A DNA stretch of 64,000 nt, from positions 124,001 through 188,000 of the forward strand of contig NZ_QPEJ01000014.1 in the NCBI RefSeq assembly GCF_003335085.1, read 5' to 3'. Below, piece after piece: positions 8,042 through 17,209 of this stretch. The translations under genes and the position numbers were made by a program. This DNA is from Polaribacter sp. WD7. GTDB lineage: Bacteria > Bacteroidota > Bacteroidia > Flavobacteriales > Flavobacteriaceae. The notes under the pieces were generated by a model. That model saw only the letters and a list, made by a program, of their open reading frames with translations. It did no database searches and was not told the origin of the DNA. Position 1 is the first letter of the stretch. Each line of letters begins with the position of its first letter.

Positions 8042-9751
8042 TTGAAAATTAAGACAACAAAATATTTAAACTTAATAATACTATTTCTTTTAGTTCAATA
8101 TACTTGTGGACAAAAAAAATCTAATTACGCTAAATATTCAAGATCAATTTCTAAGGAAGTATATTTAAATAATGACACTATTCTATATTATTCAAAAAAA
8201 TTAGAACAATCAAAAGACTCTTGTACTATTTACGATGAAATTAATTTTGAAGCAAAAGCAAAATACCTTGAGGGAGATTATAAAACTGCTGAACAAAAAT
8301 CTTTACAAGTTTTAGAAGATTTACAAAAAACAAAAAAAAACTGTCTGATAGTTACTAAATCTAATGCTTTAACTAGACTTTTTTGGATCTATAAAAATAA
8401 AAAACAATATAATAAGGCATATCAAACTGCTATAAAAAGAAAAAAAGTTATACGAGGTTTTGGTAGAAATCATATTCTATCAGATATAAATACTATTTCT
8501 GCAGAAATAAACTTAGCAATTATAAAAGATATTTTAGGTTTTCATGAAGTTTCTAGGGCAGTATATAAAAGAGCTATTGAATCTCTTCCTGAGACATATC
8601 AAAAACTTATAGAAAAAAAATACTATACCAATACTGAAGAAGCTAAGTATTTTATGCTTCGAAATCAATCTGCTTTTTTAAATCTACTTGGAGAATCTTA
8701 TTTGAATTATCATAAATCTTTTGATAGTACCGATTTAGACTCTGCCAGTTTTTATTTTAAAAAGGCTTATGATATTGCCAAACAATTTGATCCTAAACAT
8801 GAAAATACAGAAACATTATTCCAACTTAGAGAAGCTAACGTTTTAGTGGCTAGGGGGGAATATGAAAAATCTTTAGAAGTCATAAACAAATACTCTAAAA
8901 ATCAGAAAAAATTTAATACTTCACAAAATATAAATTCTTTAAAAGCTATCTGCTTTCATAATTTAAATAATTCTGATTCTGCACTAGTTTATGCAAAAAA
9001 ATATTTGAAGAATTATCGTAGCAAAGAGATTAACAAAAGAAAACTAATTACCATATATGATATTTTAGCAAATCAATATCATATCAAACAAAAATTAGAT
9101 AGTGCTTTTAAATATTCTGAACATACCCTAAATGAGATAAAAATATTAGAAAAAAATAAAAATAGTGTGAATAAAACTCATTTTCTTTATAATAAGAAGA
9201 ATATAGAAGATTTAAACAAGAAAATTTTAGAAAAAGAAAGGTTTGACTATCAAAAATTGATTGGTTTTATCATAATCTTTACGTTATTGATTATTGTTTT
9301 TTTTGTTAGAAAATCTAAAAAAATAACACCCCATTTAAGTAAGGTAGAAAAATTTGATCAACAAATAGTAAATCCAACTGCAAAGAAAGAATACAATATA
9401 AATATTGAAATAGAAGATAGTATTTTACAAGGTTTAAAAGACCTGAAAAACTCGTCAAACTTTTTAAAATCAGATTTCAATATTAAGATTTTGGCTGATG
9501 AATTAAATACCAATACTACTTATATCTCTTATGTAATAAACAAAAAGTTTCAAAAGTCATTTAAAGAGTATTTAACTGAAATAAGAATAGAATATTTAAT
9601 TAATAAACTTGAAAAAGAAAAAGACCATAAAAAGTATACAATCAAATTTCTCGGAGAGCAAATTGGCTACACCAATGCATCTGCATTTACTAGAGCGTTT
9701 AAAAAATATAAAGGCATTACACCTTCTGAATTTATCAAAAACTTAGGCTAA
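8042..9751 (+). CDS. TPR-containing membrane-bound AraC-family regulator
   Basis: A Sec signal (KIKTTKYLNLIILFLLVQYTCG) precedes a periplasmic TPR-like helical region (about residues 40-380), one membrane helix (LIGFIIIFTLLIIVFFVRKS) and a C-terminal AraC double helix-turn-helix (about 470-570; IKILADELNTNTTYISYVINKKF and LGEQIGYTNASAFTRAFKKYKGITPSEF). Flavobacteria use this layout to link envelope or nutrient signals to transcription. There is no in-frame ATG near the start: TTG at 8042 fits the signal peptide, with another TTG at 8021. It is transcribed divergently from the LamG/T9SS gene, which it may control. The stop overlaps the convergent YfhO gene by 4 bp. Confidence 0.85.
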   Translation: MKIKTTKYLNLIILFLLVQYTCGQKKSNYAKYSRSISKEVYLNNDTILYYSKKLEQSKDSCTIYDEINFEAKAKYLEGDYKTAEQKSLQVLEDLQKTKKNCLIVTKSNALTRLFWIYKNKKQYNKAYQTAIKRKKVIRGFGRNHILSDINTISAEINLAIIKDILGFHEVSRAVYKRAIESLPETYQKLIEKKYYTNTEEAKYFMLRNQSAFLNLLGESYLNYHKSFDSTDLDSASFYFKKAYDIAKQFDPKHENTETLFQLREANVLVARGEYEKSLEVINKYSKNQKKFNTSQNINSLKAICFHNLNNSDSALVYAKKYLKNYRSKEINKRKLITIYDILANQYHIKQKLDSAFKYSEHTLNEIKILEKNKNSVNKTHFLYNKKNIEDLNKKILEKERFDYQKLIGFIIIFTLLIIVFFVRKSKKITPHLSKVEKFDQQIVNPTAKKEYNINIEIEDSILQGLKDLKNSSNFLKSDFNIKILADELNTNTTYISYVINKKFQKSFKEYLTEIRIEYLINKLEKEKDHKKYTIKFLGEQIGYTNASAFTRAFKKYKGITPSEFIKNLG

Positions 9752-12159
9752 GCTTTTCTTTTAAATACAAAAAATAACCACCCTAACCCTATCAAAATCA
9801 ACAATACATAAGAGGATAACGAAATCGCTTTTCCTTGCTGAATCACCTTAGGCTCAAACTTAAATTCTATAACGTGCTCTCCTGCAGGCACAACCATCCC
9901 TCTCAACACATAATTTACTCTATAATGAGGTGTTAATTTACCATCAACATAAGCATTCCAACCATTTTTGTAATAAATCTCAGAAAAAACTGCAAATTGT
10001 TGCTCTTCTGTTTTAGATTGATAGGTTAAAGAAGTAACATCATAAGTTATTAACGCTATACTACCTGTAGCATTGAATTGATTTACTGGCAAGTTTTCAT
10101 CTGAATATTTTGTAATATCTATAACAGCAGTAGTTTTGGTATTTAAAGAATCTAAAGTTGTTATTTCTTTATTTGCTGAATTTACTTTTAGTAGTTGCTT
10201 AACAAACCAAGCATTTCCATTAGTATCAGGATTTAATTGTGCTTGTTTTTCACCCTTGTCATTACCAATAATAAAATATTTGGTGTTTAACATGTTTAGC
10301 ACTTGCATATTATTTTTAGCTATCTGATACTCAAACAATTCTTGATAACGCCCTAATTTGGCAGCATGATAACCACCTATAGAATTATGAAAATAAGACG
10401 TACTCCCATCATTTATTGGGTTTACCGTAAAATTACCTACCCTAAAATGAGTTTTGTCCTGTAAAATTAATTCATCTGCTCTAGAAGCTGTATATGGTTT
10501 TTGTAGCTTTCTGACTGATTTAAAATCATCTTCGCTCACATAATTTTTGTTGATTGATATCAAATCGAACAAAATCAAAACAGCTATAACCAAAATTCCG
10601 TAGACATTTTTTAATTTGTTCTTTAAAAGCATCCATAATGTACCTGCAGTTAGTAACATAAGTAGTAAAGAACGAAATGTATCTGAAAGAAGCATGTCTT
10701 TTCTATCTGCTATAACTGCTTCTAACAAACCGGGTATTTGACTATATTGGTTATCTCTTATACCTTCAAAAGTTGAAAAACCATGCGCCAATAAAAATCC
10801 AACAACAATTAAACCTCCAAAAACGTAAACCGCTTTTTTTAATGCCTCTTGTTTTTCAGTATTGGTTTTTTGGGTTAAAAAGAATTCTTTTAATGCCAAG
10901 ACACCTAAAATAGGCACGCATAATTCTGCAATAACTTGTATAGAAGACACTGCTCTAAACTTATTGTATAAAGGAAAATAATCTATAAAAAAGTTAGTTA
11001 AAATTTCAAAATTACGTCCCCAACTCATTAAAATTGAAAATACTGTTGCTGCAACTAACCATTGTTTTATTTTTCCTTTTACTAAGAAAATCCCTAAAAA
11101 GAATAACAGAAAAATTACTGCGCCAATATAAGCAGGAGCTTCTATAATAGTTTGGTCTCCCCAATAGGTTAATACTTGTTGAGCGTAATCTTTTGCCACT
11201 CTTTTTCCTGCTGTTTCTTTTATTGTTTTATAAAAACTAGAACTTTCATCTAGCCTTTCTGTTGTACCACCTCCCATAAAGCGAGGCACAAACAAATTAA
11301 ACGTTTCTAATTTTGCATAACTGTACTCAGTTATATAGGCTTTATCTAAACCTTTAGAAGCTTGTTTTTGTGATCCATCAGGATTGATTGTTAATTCAGA
11401 TTTTCCTCTTGTACTTTTGTCTGCATATTCTTTCATTGCCATTAAACGAGGTGCATTTGCTCCGATTCCTAAAATAACAGCTCCTATAATAATAGCTGCT
11501 TGCTTTATAAATTTAGACAATGTTTTTTCTTTAATCGCGCTTATGAGTTCTACAATTCCTAATATCAACAAACAAAAACCAAGATAATAAGTCATTTGCG
11601 GATGATTGGTATAGATTTCTAAAGCCATGGCTAAAGCCGTAACCAAAAAACCTAACACATATTTTTGCTGAAAAACCCATAAAACTCCCGCTAAAACCAA
11701 GGGCATATAGGCTATCGCGTGCGCTTTTGCATTATGGCCTGGTACGAAAATGATAATTAAATACGTAGAAAAACCAAAGGCTAGAGCTCCTAAAACAGCA
11801 AGCCTCCACTCAACTTTTAATGCCATCATTAAAATAAAAAAGCTTAAAAAATACAGAAATGTATAATCTGCAGGTCTTGGTAAAAAACGCAGTAATTTAT
11901 CTACAGTTCTTACAAAGTCATTAGGATAATAGGCACTTACTTGATATGCTGGCATACCACTAAAAGAGGCCCCTGTCCAGTAAGGTTCTTCATTATTTTT
12001 TGCTCTGTAATCTTTAATTTCTTTCACCATTCCTTTAAACTGAGTTATGTCTGATTGATGAAGCTGTTTCCCTTTTAAAACAGGGTGAAAATATAAGATA
12101 GAAGCCAAAGCAAAAATTACAATTGCAATGAGATATGGAAAGAACTTTTGTAATTTCAT
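9748..12159 (-). CDS. YfhO family membrane protein
   Basis: This 803-residue polytopic protein has about 11-13 membrane helices. A large extracytoplasmic region lies near the start (LKGKQLHQSDITQFKGMVKEIKDYR) and a soluble domain near the end (about residues 560-770), closing with a final helix. It matches the YfhO/GT-C-like family, some of whose members glycosylate lipoteichoic acid in Gram-positive bacteria; the Bacteroidetes members are common but their substrate is unknown to me. It follows the DUF4834 gene with only 2 bp between, so the two are co-transcribed. Confidence 0.85.
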   Translation of the reverse strand: MKLQKFFPYLIAIVIFALASILYFHPVLKGKQLHQSDITQFKGMVKEIKDYRAKNNEEPYWTGASFSGMPAYQVSAYYPNDFVRTVDKLLRFLPRPADYTFLYFLSFFILMMALKVEWRLAVLGALAFGFSTYLIIIFVPGHNAKAHAIAYMPLVLAGVLWVFQQKYVLGFLVTALAMALEIYTNHPQMTYYLGFCLLILGIVELISAIKEKTLSKFIKQAAIIIGAVILGIGANAPRLMAMKEYADKSTRGKSELTINPDGSQKQASKGLDKAYITEYSYAKLETFNLFVPRFMGGGTTERLDESSSFYKTIKETAGKRVAKDYAQQVLTYWGDQTIIEAPAYIGAVIFLLFFLGIFLVKGKIKQWLVAATVFSILMSWGRNFEILTNFFIDYFPLYNKFRAVSSIQVIAELCVPILGVLALKEFFLTQKTNTEKQEALKKAVYVFGGLIVVGFLLAHGFSTFEGIRDNQYSQIPGLLEAVIADRKDMLLSDTFRSLLLMLLTAGTLWMLLKNKLKNVYGILVIAVLILFDLISINKNYVSEDDFKSVRKLQKPYTASRADELILQDKTHFRVGNFTVNPINDGSTSYFHNSIGGYHAAKLGRYQELFEYQIAKNNMQVLNMLNTKYFIIGNDKGEKQAQLNPDTNGNAWFVKQLLKVNSANKEITTLDSLNTKTTAVIDITKYSDENLPVNQFNATGSIALITYDVTSLTYQSKTEEQQFAVFSEIYYKNGWNAYVDGKLTPHYRVNYVLRGMVVPAGEHVIEFKFEPKVIQQGKAISLSSYVLLILIGLGWLFFVFKRKA

Positions 12160-12161
12160 AA

Positions 12162-12419
12162 TTAGTCTATTTCCTCAAAATCAACATACTCACCAACAGA
12201 ATCTTTACTTTGTTGCTGATTTCTAGGTTTTTTATCTATAATTGTTTCTCCTTCTCTTACGGTGCTTTTTTGTTGCTGTTGTCCTCCATATTGCTGTTGT
12301 GCTTTCTTTTGAATGGTTTCGGCAGCTTTTTTCATTAAAAAAGGTGCAAAAAGTTTTGCTAAAAATTTAAAAGCGTAGTAAAATAGAAGTAAAAAAAATA
12401 TCGTTTTCAGTAACCCCAT
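12162..12419 (-). CDS. DUF4834 family protein
   Basis: This small 85-residue protein has an N-terminal membrane helix (residues 3-25, LLKTIFFLLLFYYAFKFLAKLF). A Gln/Lys-rich cytoplasmic tail follows, with a QQQQ-type tract and an acidic end (VGEYVDFEEID). The membrane helix plus polar tail ending in EYVDFEEI is the characteristic form of DUF4834 in Flavobacteriia. Function is unknown. It is the first gene of a two-gene minus-strand operon with the YfhO protein and shares a 166-bp divergent promoter region with the porin-like gene. Confidence 0.8.
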   Translation of the reverse strand: MGLLKTIFFLLLFYYAFKFLAKLFAPFLMKKAAETIQKKAQQQYGGQQQQKSTVREGETIIDKKPRNQQQSKDSVGEYVDFEEID

Positions 12420-12548
12420 TAAATATAGTGTTTATAAAAAAATCAATCAAAAATAACAATTTGAATACAATTGAAGCGTTTACAAGCTATAAAACTTTCA
12501 TAAACTCAAAAAAGTATATTTTGCTTTTTAAAAACAGGTTTTTTAAAC

Positions 12549-12556
12549 TATGTTTG
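12549..12556 (+). promoter_or_regulatory. Candidate Bacteroidetes -7 promoter element
   Basis: TATGTTTG matches the TAnnTTTG consensus exactly and lies 30 bp before the porin-like gene. The best upstream TTG (12521-12523) is 25 bp away, longer than the usual 19-21, so the -33 element is not convincing. Confidence 0.4.
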
Positions 12557-12585
12557 TGATAATTGATTGGTACTCTTAAAACCGC

Positions 12586-13620
12586 ATGCTAAAATTTATG
12601 AAGCCTATTTATTTACGTCTTTTTTTTGTGTTTTTTTTATTTGGATTTTTTTCAACTAACGCACAATATACAGACGTAATTAATTCTAACAAACCTGGAT
12701 TTTCTGAAAGTCCTTATGCTGTAGGAACGGGAGTTTATCAATTTGAAAGTAACCTTTTTTTAAGAAATACAAGTATAGAACCTACCTTTTCTAGACCCCA
12801 ATCTTTTGGTACAGATCTTTTATTTAGAGTTGGTTTTCTTTCAGAAAAGTTAGAGCTTAATACTCAACTGACTTATCAAAGAGATAAAGTAGCATTTAAA
12901 AATATATTTACCTCTCAATATTTTACTACAGGATTAAGTAGACTCACTTTTGGTGCTAAATATTTGGTTTTTCAACAAAAATATACAGATAAATCTAAAG
13001 AAATTAGAAGTTGGAAAAGAAGACATGCTTTTGATTACAAAAGGTTTATACCTTCTGTTGCTGTTTATATGGGTATTAACACAGATGCTGTTAACGATAT
13101 TCATAAGGTTGGTAAAGTTACACCTAAAATAGGACTTCTTTTACAAAATAACTTAAGTAGAGACTTAAACATTGTAACCAATTTCTTCTATGATAATGTT
13201 GGTACTGAGTTTAAAGAAATGTCTTATATTATTACTGTAACTCAAAATATTAGCGATAGGTGGTCTACTTTTTTTGAAAATCAAGGTGTTTTTCAAAAAT
13301 ACCAAAACAATAATAATATTGGTTTAGGGTTAGCATATCTTTTCACTAAAAACTTACAAATAAATACCTCTGCAAGATATTTAACAGAAGGAAGAGCAGA
13401 AGGTTTTTATACTGCTTTTGGTCTTTCTTATAGAATTGACAAGCATCAAGATTCCTTTAAAAATCTTGATGAAAATGGTAAAGAAATTAAAGATTCTCCA
13501 ATAACCCGATATAATAAAAAACAGAATGCTGGATTCTTTTCTCGTATTTTTGGTGTATTCAAGAAAAAAAATAGTAAGAAAACTCGTAAAAGATCTAAAA
13601 GAAGTCGAAAAAGAAATTAA
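12586..13620 (+). CDS. Outer-membrane transporter-like protein (phenol MetA-type barrel)
   Basis: A signal peptide (cleavage after FFSTNA near residue 26) leads into YTDVINSNKPGFSESPYAVGTGVYQFES, the N-terminal signature of the MetA-pathway/phenol-degradation outer-membrane family. Alternating hydrophobic beta strands suggest a barrel of about 12 strands ending near residue 280. The last 60 residues are unusual: a very basic tail (KKKNSKKTRKRSKRSRK). The substrate is unknown. Start is the first ATG; a second ATG 12 bp later would also give a signal peptide. The next gene begins 14 bp after the stop. Confidence 0.75.
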   Translation: MLKFMKPIYLRLFFVFFLFGFFSTNAQYTDVINSNKPGFSESPYAVGTGVYQFESNLFLRNTSIEPTFSRPQSFGTDLLFRVGFLSEKLELNTQLTYQRDKVAFKNIFTSQYFTTGLSRLTFGAKYLVFQQKYTDKSKEIRSWKRRHAFDYKRFIPSVAVYMGINTDAVNDIHKVGKVTPKIGLLLQNNLSRDLNIVTNFFYDNVGTEFKEMSYIITVTQNISDRWSTFFENQGVFQKYQNNNNIGLGLAYLFTKNLQINTSARYLTEGRAEGFYTAFGLSYRIDKHQDSFKNLDENGKEIKDSPITRYNKKQNAGFFSRIFGVFKKKNSKKTRKRSKRSRKRN

Positions 13621-13634
13621 TTGGTACCTGCATT

Positions 13635-14756
13635 ATGATTACGATTCAAAAAATAACATCAAAAAAGGAAATGAAACAATTTGTTAAATTTCCTTTTTCT
13701 TTATACAAAAATAACAAATATTGGGTTCCTCCTATTATTAAAGATGAAGTAGATAATTTTGACCCTAAGATTAATCCTGTATTTGAAAACGCAGAGGCAC
13801 ATTTTTTTTTAGCAATAAAGGACGGTATTGTTGTTGGACGAGTTGCTGCAATTATAAATTGGTTTGAAATTGAAAAACAACACATTAAAAAAATGCGTTT
13901 TGGCTGGTTTGATATAATAGACGATATAGAAGTCTCTAAAGCTTTGTTAAATAAGGTGAAAGTGATTGGACTTAAACACAACCTAGAATACCTAGAAGGT
14001 CCTGTTGGCTTTAACAATTTAGACAAAACTGGTGTTTTAATTGATGGCTTTGATCATATTGGAACAATGATTACCTGGTACAACCATCCATATTACAAAA
14101 ATCACTTAGAACAACTAGGCTTTGTAAAAGAAAAAGAGTATTTAGAGAACAAATTTAAATTTGAAAAAGTTGATGGTAAATATTATTCTAGAATTAGTAA
14201 TATTATAAAAAAAAGGTTTGAACTAAAAGCGTTAGACTTTACAAAAACCAAAGACATTTTGCCTTACGTAGATGAGATGTTTGAAGTTTTTAACAAATCG
14301 TATTCAAAACTTTCTACTTTTGTACCTATATCTAATGCACAAATTGCCTTTTTTAAGAAAAAATACATTTCGTTTATTAATCCTGAGTACATCAAATTTG
14401 TTACTGATAAAAACGATAAACTTATAGCATTTGCTATTGTGATGCCTTCATTTTCTGAAGCATTGCAAAAGGCTAAAGGTAAGCTTTTCCCGTTTGGACT
14501 TTTTCATTTACTCAATGCTAGAAAAAATGCAAAGGATATGATTTTTTACTTAATAGGCGTACATCCAGAATATCAAAACAAAGGCGTACATGCTATTATT
14601 TTTCAACAATATCAAAAAACATTTGAAGAAAAAGGGATTGTTAACTGTATTAGAACTCCTGAATTAGAAGACAACGAGGCCATTAGAAGAATTTGGGAAA
14701 ACTTTAATCCTATTACCCATAAAAGAAGAAGAACTTATAAAAAAAGTATTTTATAA
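13635..14756 (+). CDS. GNAT-like N-acetyltransferase family protein
   Basis: This 373-residue protein appears to be built from two GNAT-like halves. Segments include FVKFPFSLYKNNKYWVPP (residue 17 on), HFFLAIKDGIVVGRVAAI (near 56) and YLIGVHPEYQNKGVHAIIF (near 305), an acetyl-CoA-binding-type motif. Proteins of this size and start are widespread in Bacteroidetes and usually annotated only as N-acetyltransferases. No substrate can be inferred. It sits 14 bp after the porin-like gene and is probably co-transcribed with it. The family is fairly clear, the activity unproven. Confidence 0.75.
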   Translation: MITIQKITSKKEMKQFVKFPFSLYKNNKYWVPPIIKDEVDNFDPKINPVFENAEAHFFLAIKDGIVVGRVAAIINWFEIEKQHIKKMRFGWFDIIDDIEVSKALLNKVKVIGLKHNLEYLEGPVGFNNLDKTGVLIDGFDHIGTMITWYNHPYYKNHLEQLGFVKEKEYLENKFKFEKVDGKYYSRISNIIKKRFELKALDFTKTKDILPYVDEMFEVFNKSYSKLSTFVPISNAQIAFFKKKYISFINPEYIKFVTDKNDKLIAFAIVMPSFSEALQKAKGKLFPFGLFHLLNARKNAKDMIFYLIGVHPEYQNKGVHAIIFQQYQKTFEEKGIVNCIRTPELEDNEAIRRIWENFNPITHKRRRTYKKSIL

Positions 14757-14833
14757 TTACGTTTAAAAATTATAAAACAAGATTTTAAAACACTATACTT
14801 TTATAGTCTTAAAAAAAATTGCAACTCAATAAC

Positions 14834-15541
14834 ATGCAACTATTTTACAACGCAAATATTACAACAGAAACCCAAAAAATTACTTTTGACAAAACAGAAA
14901 GTAGACATATTGTTAGAGTATTACGAAAAAAAGAAGGTGATATTTTAAACATTACCAATGGTAAGGGTTTTTTGTTTGATGCTAAAATTACAATTGCTAG
15001 CGATAAAAAATGTTTAGCCGAAATTATTCGTCATCAAAAAAAGCAAAAACCATGGAACTATCATCTTCATATTGCCATTGCTCCTACCAAAAATAATGAT
15101 AGAATAGAATGGTTTCTTGAAAAAGCAACAGAAATAGGAATCGATGAAATTACACCAATAATCTGTCAAAACTCAGAACGAAGAGTTGTAAAATTAGATC
15201 GTCTTGAAAAAATTATTCAATCTGCCCTAAAACAATCATTAAAATTTACCTTACCACAATTAAATGCACCTCTAAAATTTGATGATTTTATAACTCAAAA
15301 ATTTGATGGTAAAATTTATATTGCTCATTGTGAAGAAGGAGTTAAGAAACTGCTTAAATCAGAAATTAAACCTTTAGAGAAAGCAACCATTTTAATTGGT
15401 CCTGAAGGTGATTTTTCTAACGTAGAAATTCAAAAAGCAATACAAAACAACTGTATTCCTATATCTTTAGGAGAGGCTAGACTAAGAACAGAAACTGCTG
15501 CTTTGGTTGCAGTACATACCGTTGCAATTATAAATCAATAA
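14834..15541 (+). CDS. rsmE: 16S rRNA (uracil(1498)-N(3))-methyltransferase
   Basis: RsmE methylates N3 of U1498 in the 30S decoding region using SAM. The N-terminal PUA-like part contains ESRHIVRVLRKKEGD (near residue 23). The SPOUT knot domain has AIAPTKNNDRIEWFLEKATEIGID, then LIGPEGDFSNVE and LGEARLRTETAAL, the diagnostic RsmE motifs, near the C-terminus. At 235 residues it is normal length. The ATG at 14834 is chosen over an in-frame TTG 15 bp upstream because MQLFYNANI is the usual start. The gene runs in the same direction as its neighbours. Confidence 0.95.
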   Translation: MQLFYNANITTETQKITFDKTESRHIVRVLRKKEGDILNITNGKGFLFDAKITIASDKKCLAEIIRHQKKQKPWNYHLHIAIAPTKNNDRIEWFLEKATEIGIDEITPIICQNSERRVVKLDRLEKIIQSALKQSLKFTLPQLNAPLKFDDFITQKFDGKIYIAHCEEGVKKLLKSEIKPLEKATILIGPEGDFSNVEIQKAIQNNCIPISLGEARLRTETAALVAVHTVAIINQ

Positions 15542-15582
15542 CTTTTTCTTATCTTGCTTTGTAATCTTATTACAAACCATTG

Positions 15583-16224
15583 ATGAAACATTTTTTTTAT
15601 ATTTTTTTTATTTCACTTTCATTTTTTAATAACGCTCAAGAAGTTGCAGTTTTAAAATACGATGGCGGTGGTGATTGGTATGCAAACCCAACTGCTATTC
15701 CAAACTTAGTAGCTTTTTGTAATCAAAACATCAAAACTACTATTGCTAAAAACCCGCAGTCTGTAGCAGTAAATAGTGATGATATTTTTAATTACCCTCT
15801 ATTATTTATGACTGGTCATGGTAATGTTCTTTTTTCTGATGATGATGCTAACAATTTAAGAAATTACTTAATTTCTGGCGGTTTTTTACACATTTCTGAC
15901 AACTATGGGTTAGATAAGTATATTAGAAGAGAGCTTAAAAAAGTGTTTCCTTTATTAACTTTTAAAGAGGTACCTACAAATCATCCTATTTACAATCAAA
16001 CCTTTGCTTTCTCTAACGGAATGCCAAAAATTCATGAACACGATAAAAATGCTGCTCAAGGTTTTGGACTATTTTATGAAGGTAGGTTGGTTGTTTTTTA
16101 TGATTATGAAACAGATTTGAGTGATGGTTGGGAAGATGAAATTATACACAATAACCCTAAAGAAGTTAGAGAAAAAGCCTTAAAAATGGGCGCTAATATT
16201 GTTGAATATGCTTTTAAAAATTAA
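15583..16224 (+). CDS. Secreted DUF4159 protein
   Basis: A short signal peptide (MKHFFYIFFISLSFFNNA) precedes one compact domain. It starts EVAVLKYDGGGDWYANPTAIPNL, with later segments LLFMTGHGNVLFSDDDANNLRNYL and GGFLHISDNYGLDKYIRRELKKVFP, as in DUF4159, which has a glutamine-amidotransferase/Rossmann-like fold without known activity. It lies between rsmE and the symporter gene in a same-strand run. The ATG at 15583 is preferred to an adjacent TTG. The protein is probably periplasmic. Confidence 0.85.
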   Translation: MKHFFYIFFISLSFFNNAQEVAVLKYDGGGDWYANPTAIPNLVAFCNQNIKTTIAKNPQSVAVNSDDIFNYPLLFMTGHGNVLFSDDDANNLRNYLISGGFLHISDNYGLDKYIRRELKKVFPLLTFKEVPTNHPIYNQTFAFSNGMPKIHEHDKNAAQGFGLFYEGRLVVFYDYETDLSDGWEDEIIHNNPKEVREKALKMGANIVEYAFKN

Positions 16225-16260
16225 GTGTATTTTAATAACTCTAGGTATAAAAAGTTAATA

Positions 16261-17199
16261 ATGGCACAAGAATTAACCATCGATGAAATTAAAATAAATT
16301 TTAACACAGAGGGGTTGTGGGTGCTAAACATTGCTATTGCTATTATTATGTTTGGTGTTGCCTTAGGCATTACTATTAACGATTTTAAACGTTTGCTTAA
16401 AAACCCTAAAATTGTTTTTATAGGTGTCTTATCTCAATTTTTTTTATTGCCCGCTGCAACTTTTTTGGCTATTTTAGTACTAAGACCTCATCCTAGTTTT
16501 GCCTTGGGTATGATCATGATTGCTGCTTGTCCTGGTGGGAATGTGTCTAATTTTTTTAGTAAAATGGCAGGTGGTAACGCAGCTTTATCTGTAAGCTTAA
16601 CTGCCTTTGCTACGTTAATTTGTGTTTTTATGACCCCGTTTAATTTACATTTTTGGGGGAGTTTATACCCACCAACAAATGAAATTTTAAAAACAGTTTC
16701 TTTAAACCCTTATGATTTATTTACATTGGTTTCTTTGATTTTGGGAATTCCTCTAGGTTTAGGAATGTTTATAAAACACAATACTCCTAAAATTGCAGCA
16801 AAACTTGAAAAGGTATTAAAACCCGTATCTATGTTGGTTTTTATTGCCTTAATTGGTATTGCTTTTTCACAAAACTTAGACATTTTTTTTACACACATAC
16901 ATCATGTATTGTTTTTGGTAATTTTTCATAACATTTTTGCCTTTGTCTTAGGTTTTTTTACGGCTAAAGGTTTTAAATTAAGTACAAAAGATGTCAAAAC
17001 TATAGCTATAGAAACAGGTATACAAAATGGTGGTTTAGGGTTGTTACTCATTTTTGGTTTCTTTGAAGGTTTAGGAGGAATGGCACTTTTAGCGGCTTTT
17101 TGGGGAATTTGGGATGTTTTTTCTGGAATGGCTTTAGCCACTTATTGGGGCAATACAACTAAAAAAGAAACGGCTAATACAAAAACAGTATCTAAATAA
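16261..17199 (+). CDS. Bile acid:sodium symporter family protein
   Basis: This 312-residue protein has about nine to ten membrane helices and matches the SBF/BASS family. Signature stretches are MIAACPGGNVSNFFSKMAGG (near residue 92), which covers the crossover motif, and IETGIQNGGLGLLL (near 250). Bacterial members carry organic anions with Na+; the substrate here is unknown. The start is the ATG at 16261; an in-frame GTG upstream would add 12 residues of unlikely sequence. The acyltransferase gene follows after 10 bp. Confidence 0.88.
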   Translation: MAQELTIDEIKINFNTEGLWVLNIAIAIIMFGVALGITINDFKRLLKNPKIVFIGVLSQFFLLPAATFLAILVLRPHPSFALGMIMIAACPGGNVSNFFSKMAGGNAALSVSLTAFATLICVFMTPFNLHFWGSLYPPTNEILKTVSLNPYDLFTLVSLILGIPLGLGMFIKHNTPKIAAKLEKVLKPVSMLVFIALIGIAFSQNLDIFFTHIHHVLFLVIFHNIFAFVLGFFTAKGFKLSTKDVKTIAIETGIQNGGLGLLLIFGFFEGLGGMALLAAFWGIWDVFSGMALATYWGNTTKKETANTKTVSK

Positions 17200-17209
17200 A
17201 TAGGGTGTT

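Noticed and set aside
13646..14026. 126-codon minus-strand ORF inside the GNAT-like gene
   Set aside because: It lies wholly within a well-supported coding region, and the sequence has no family features.
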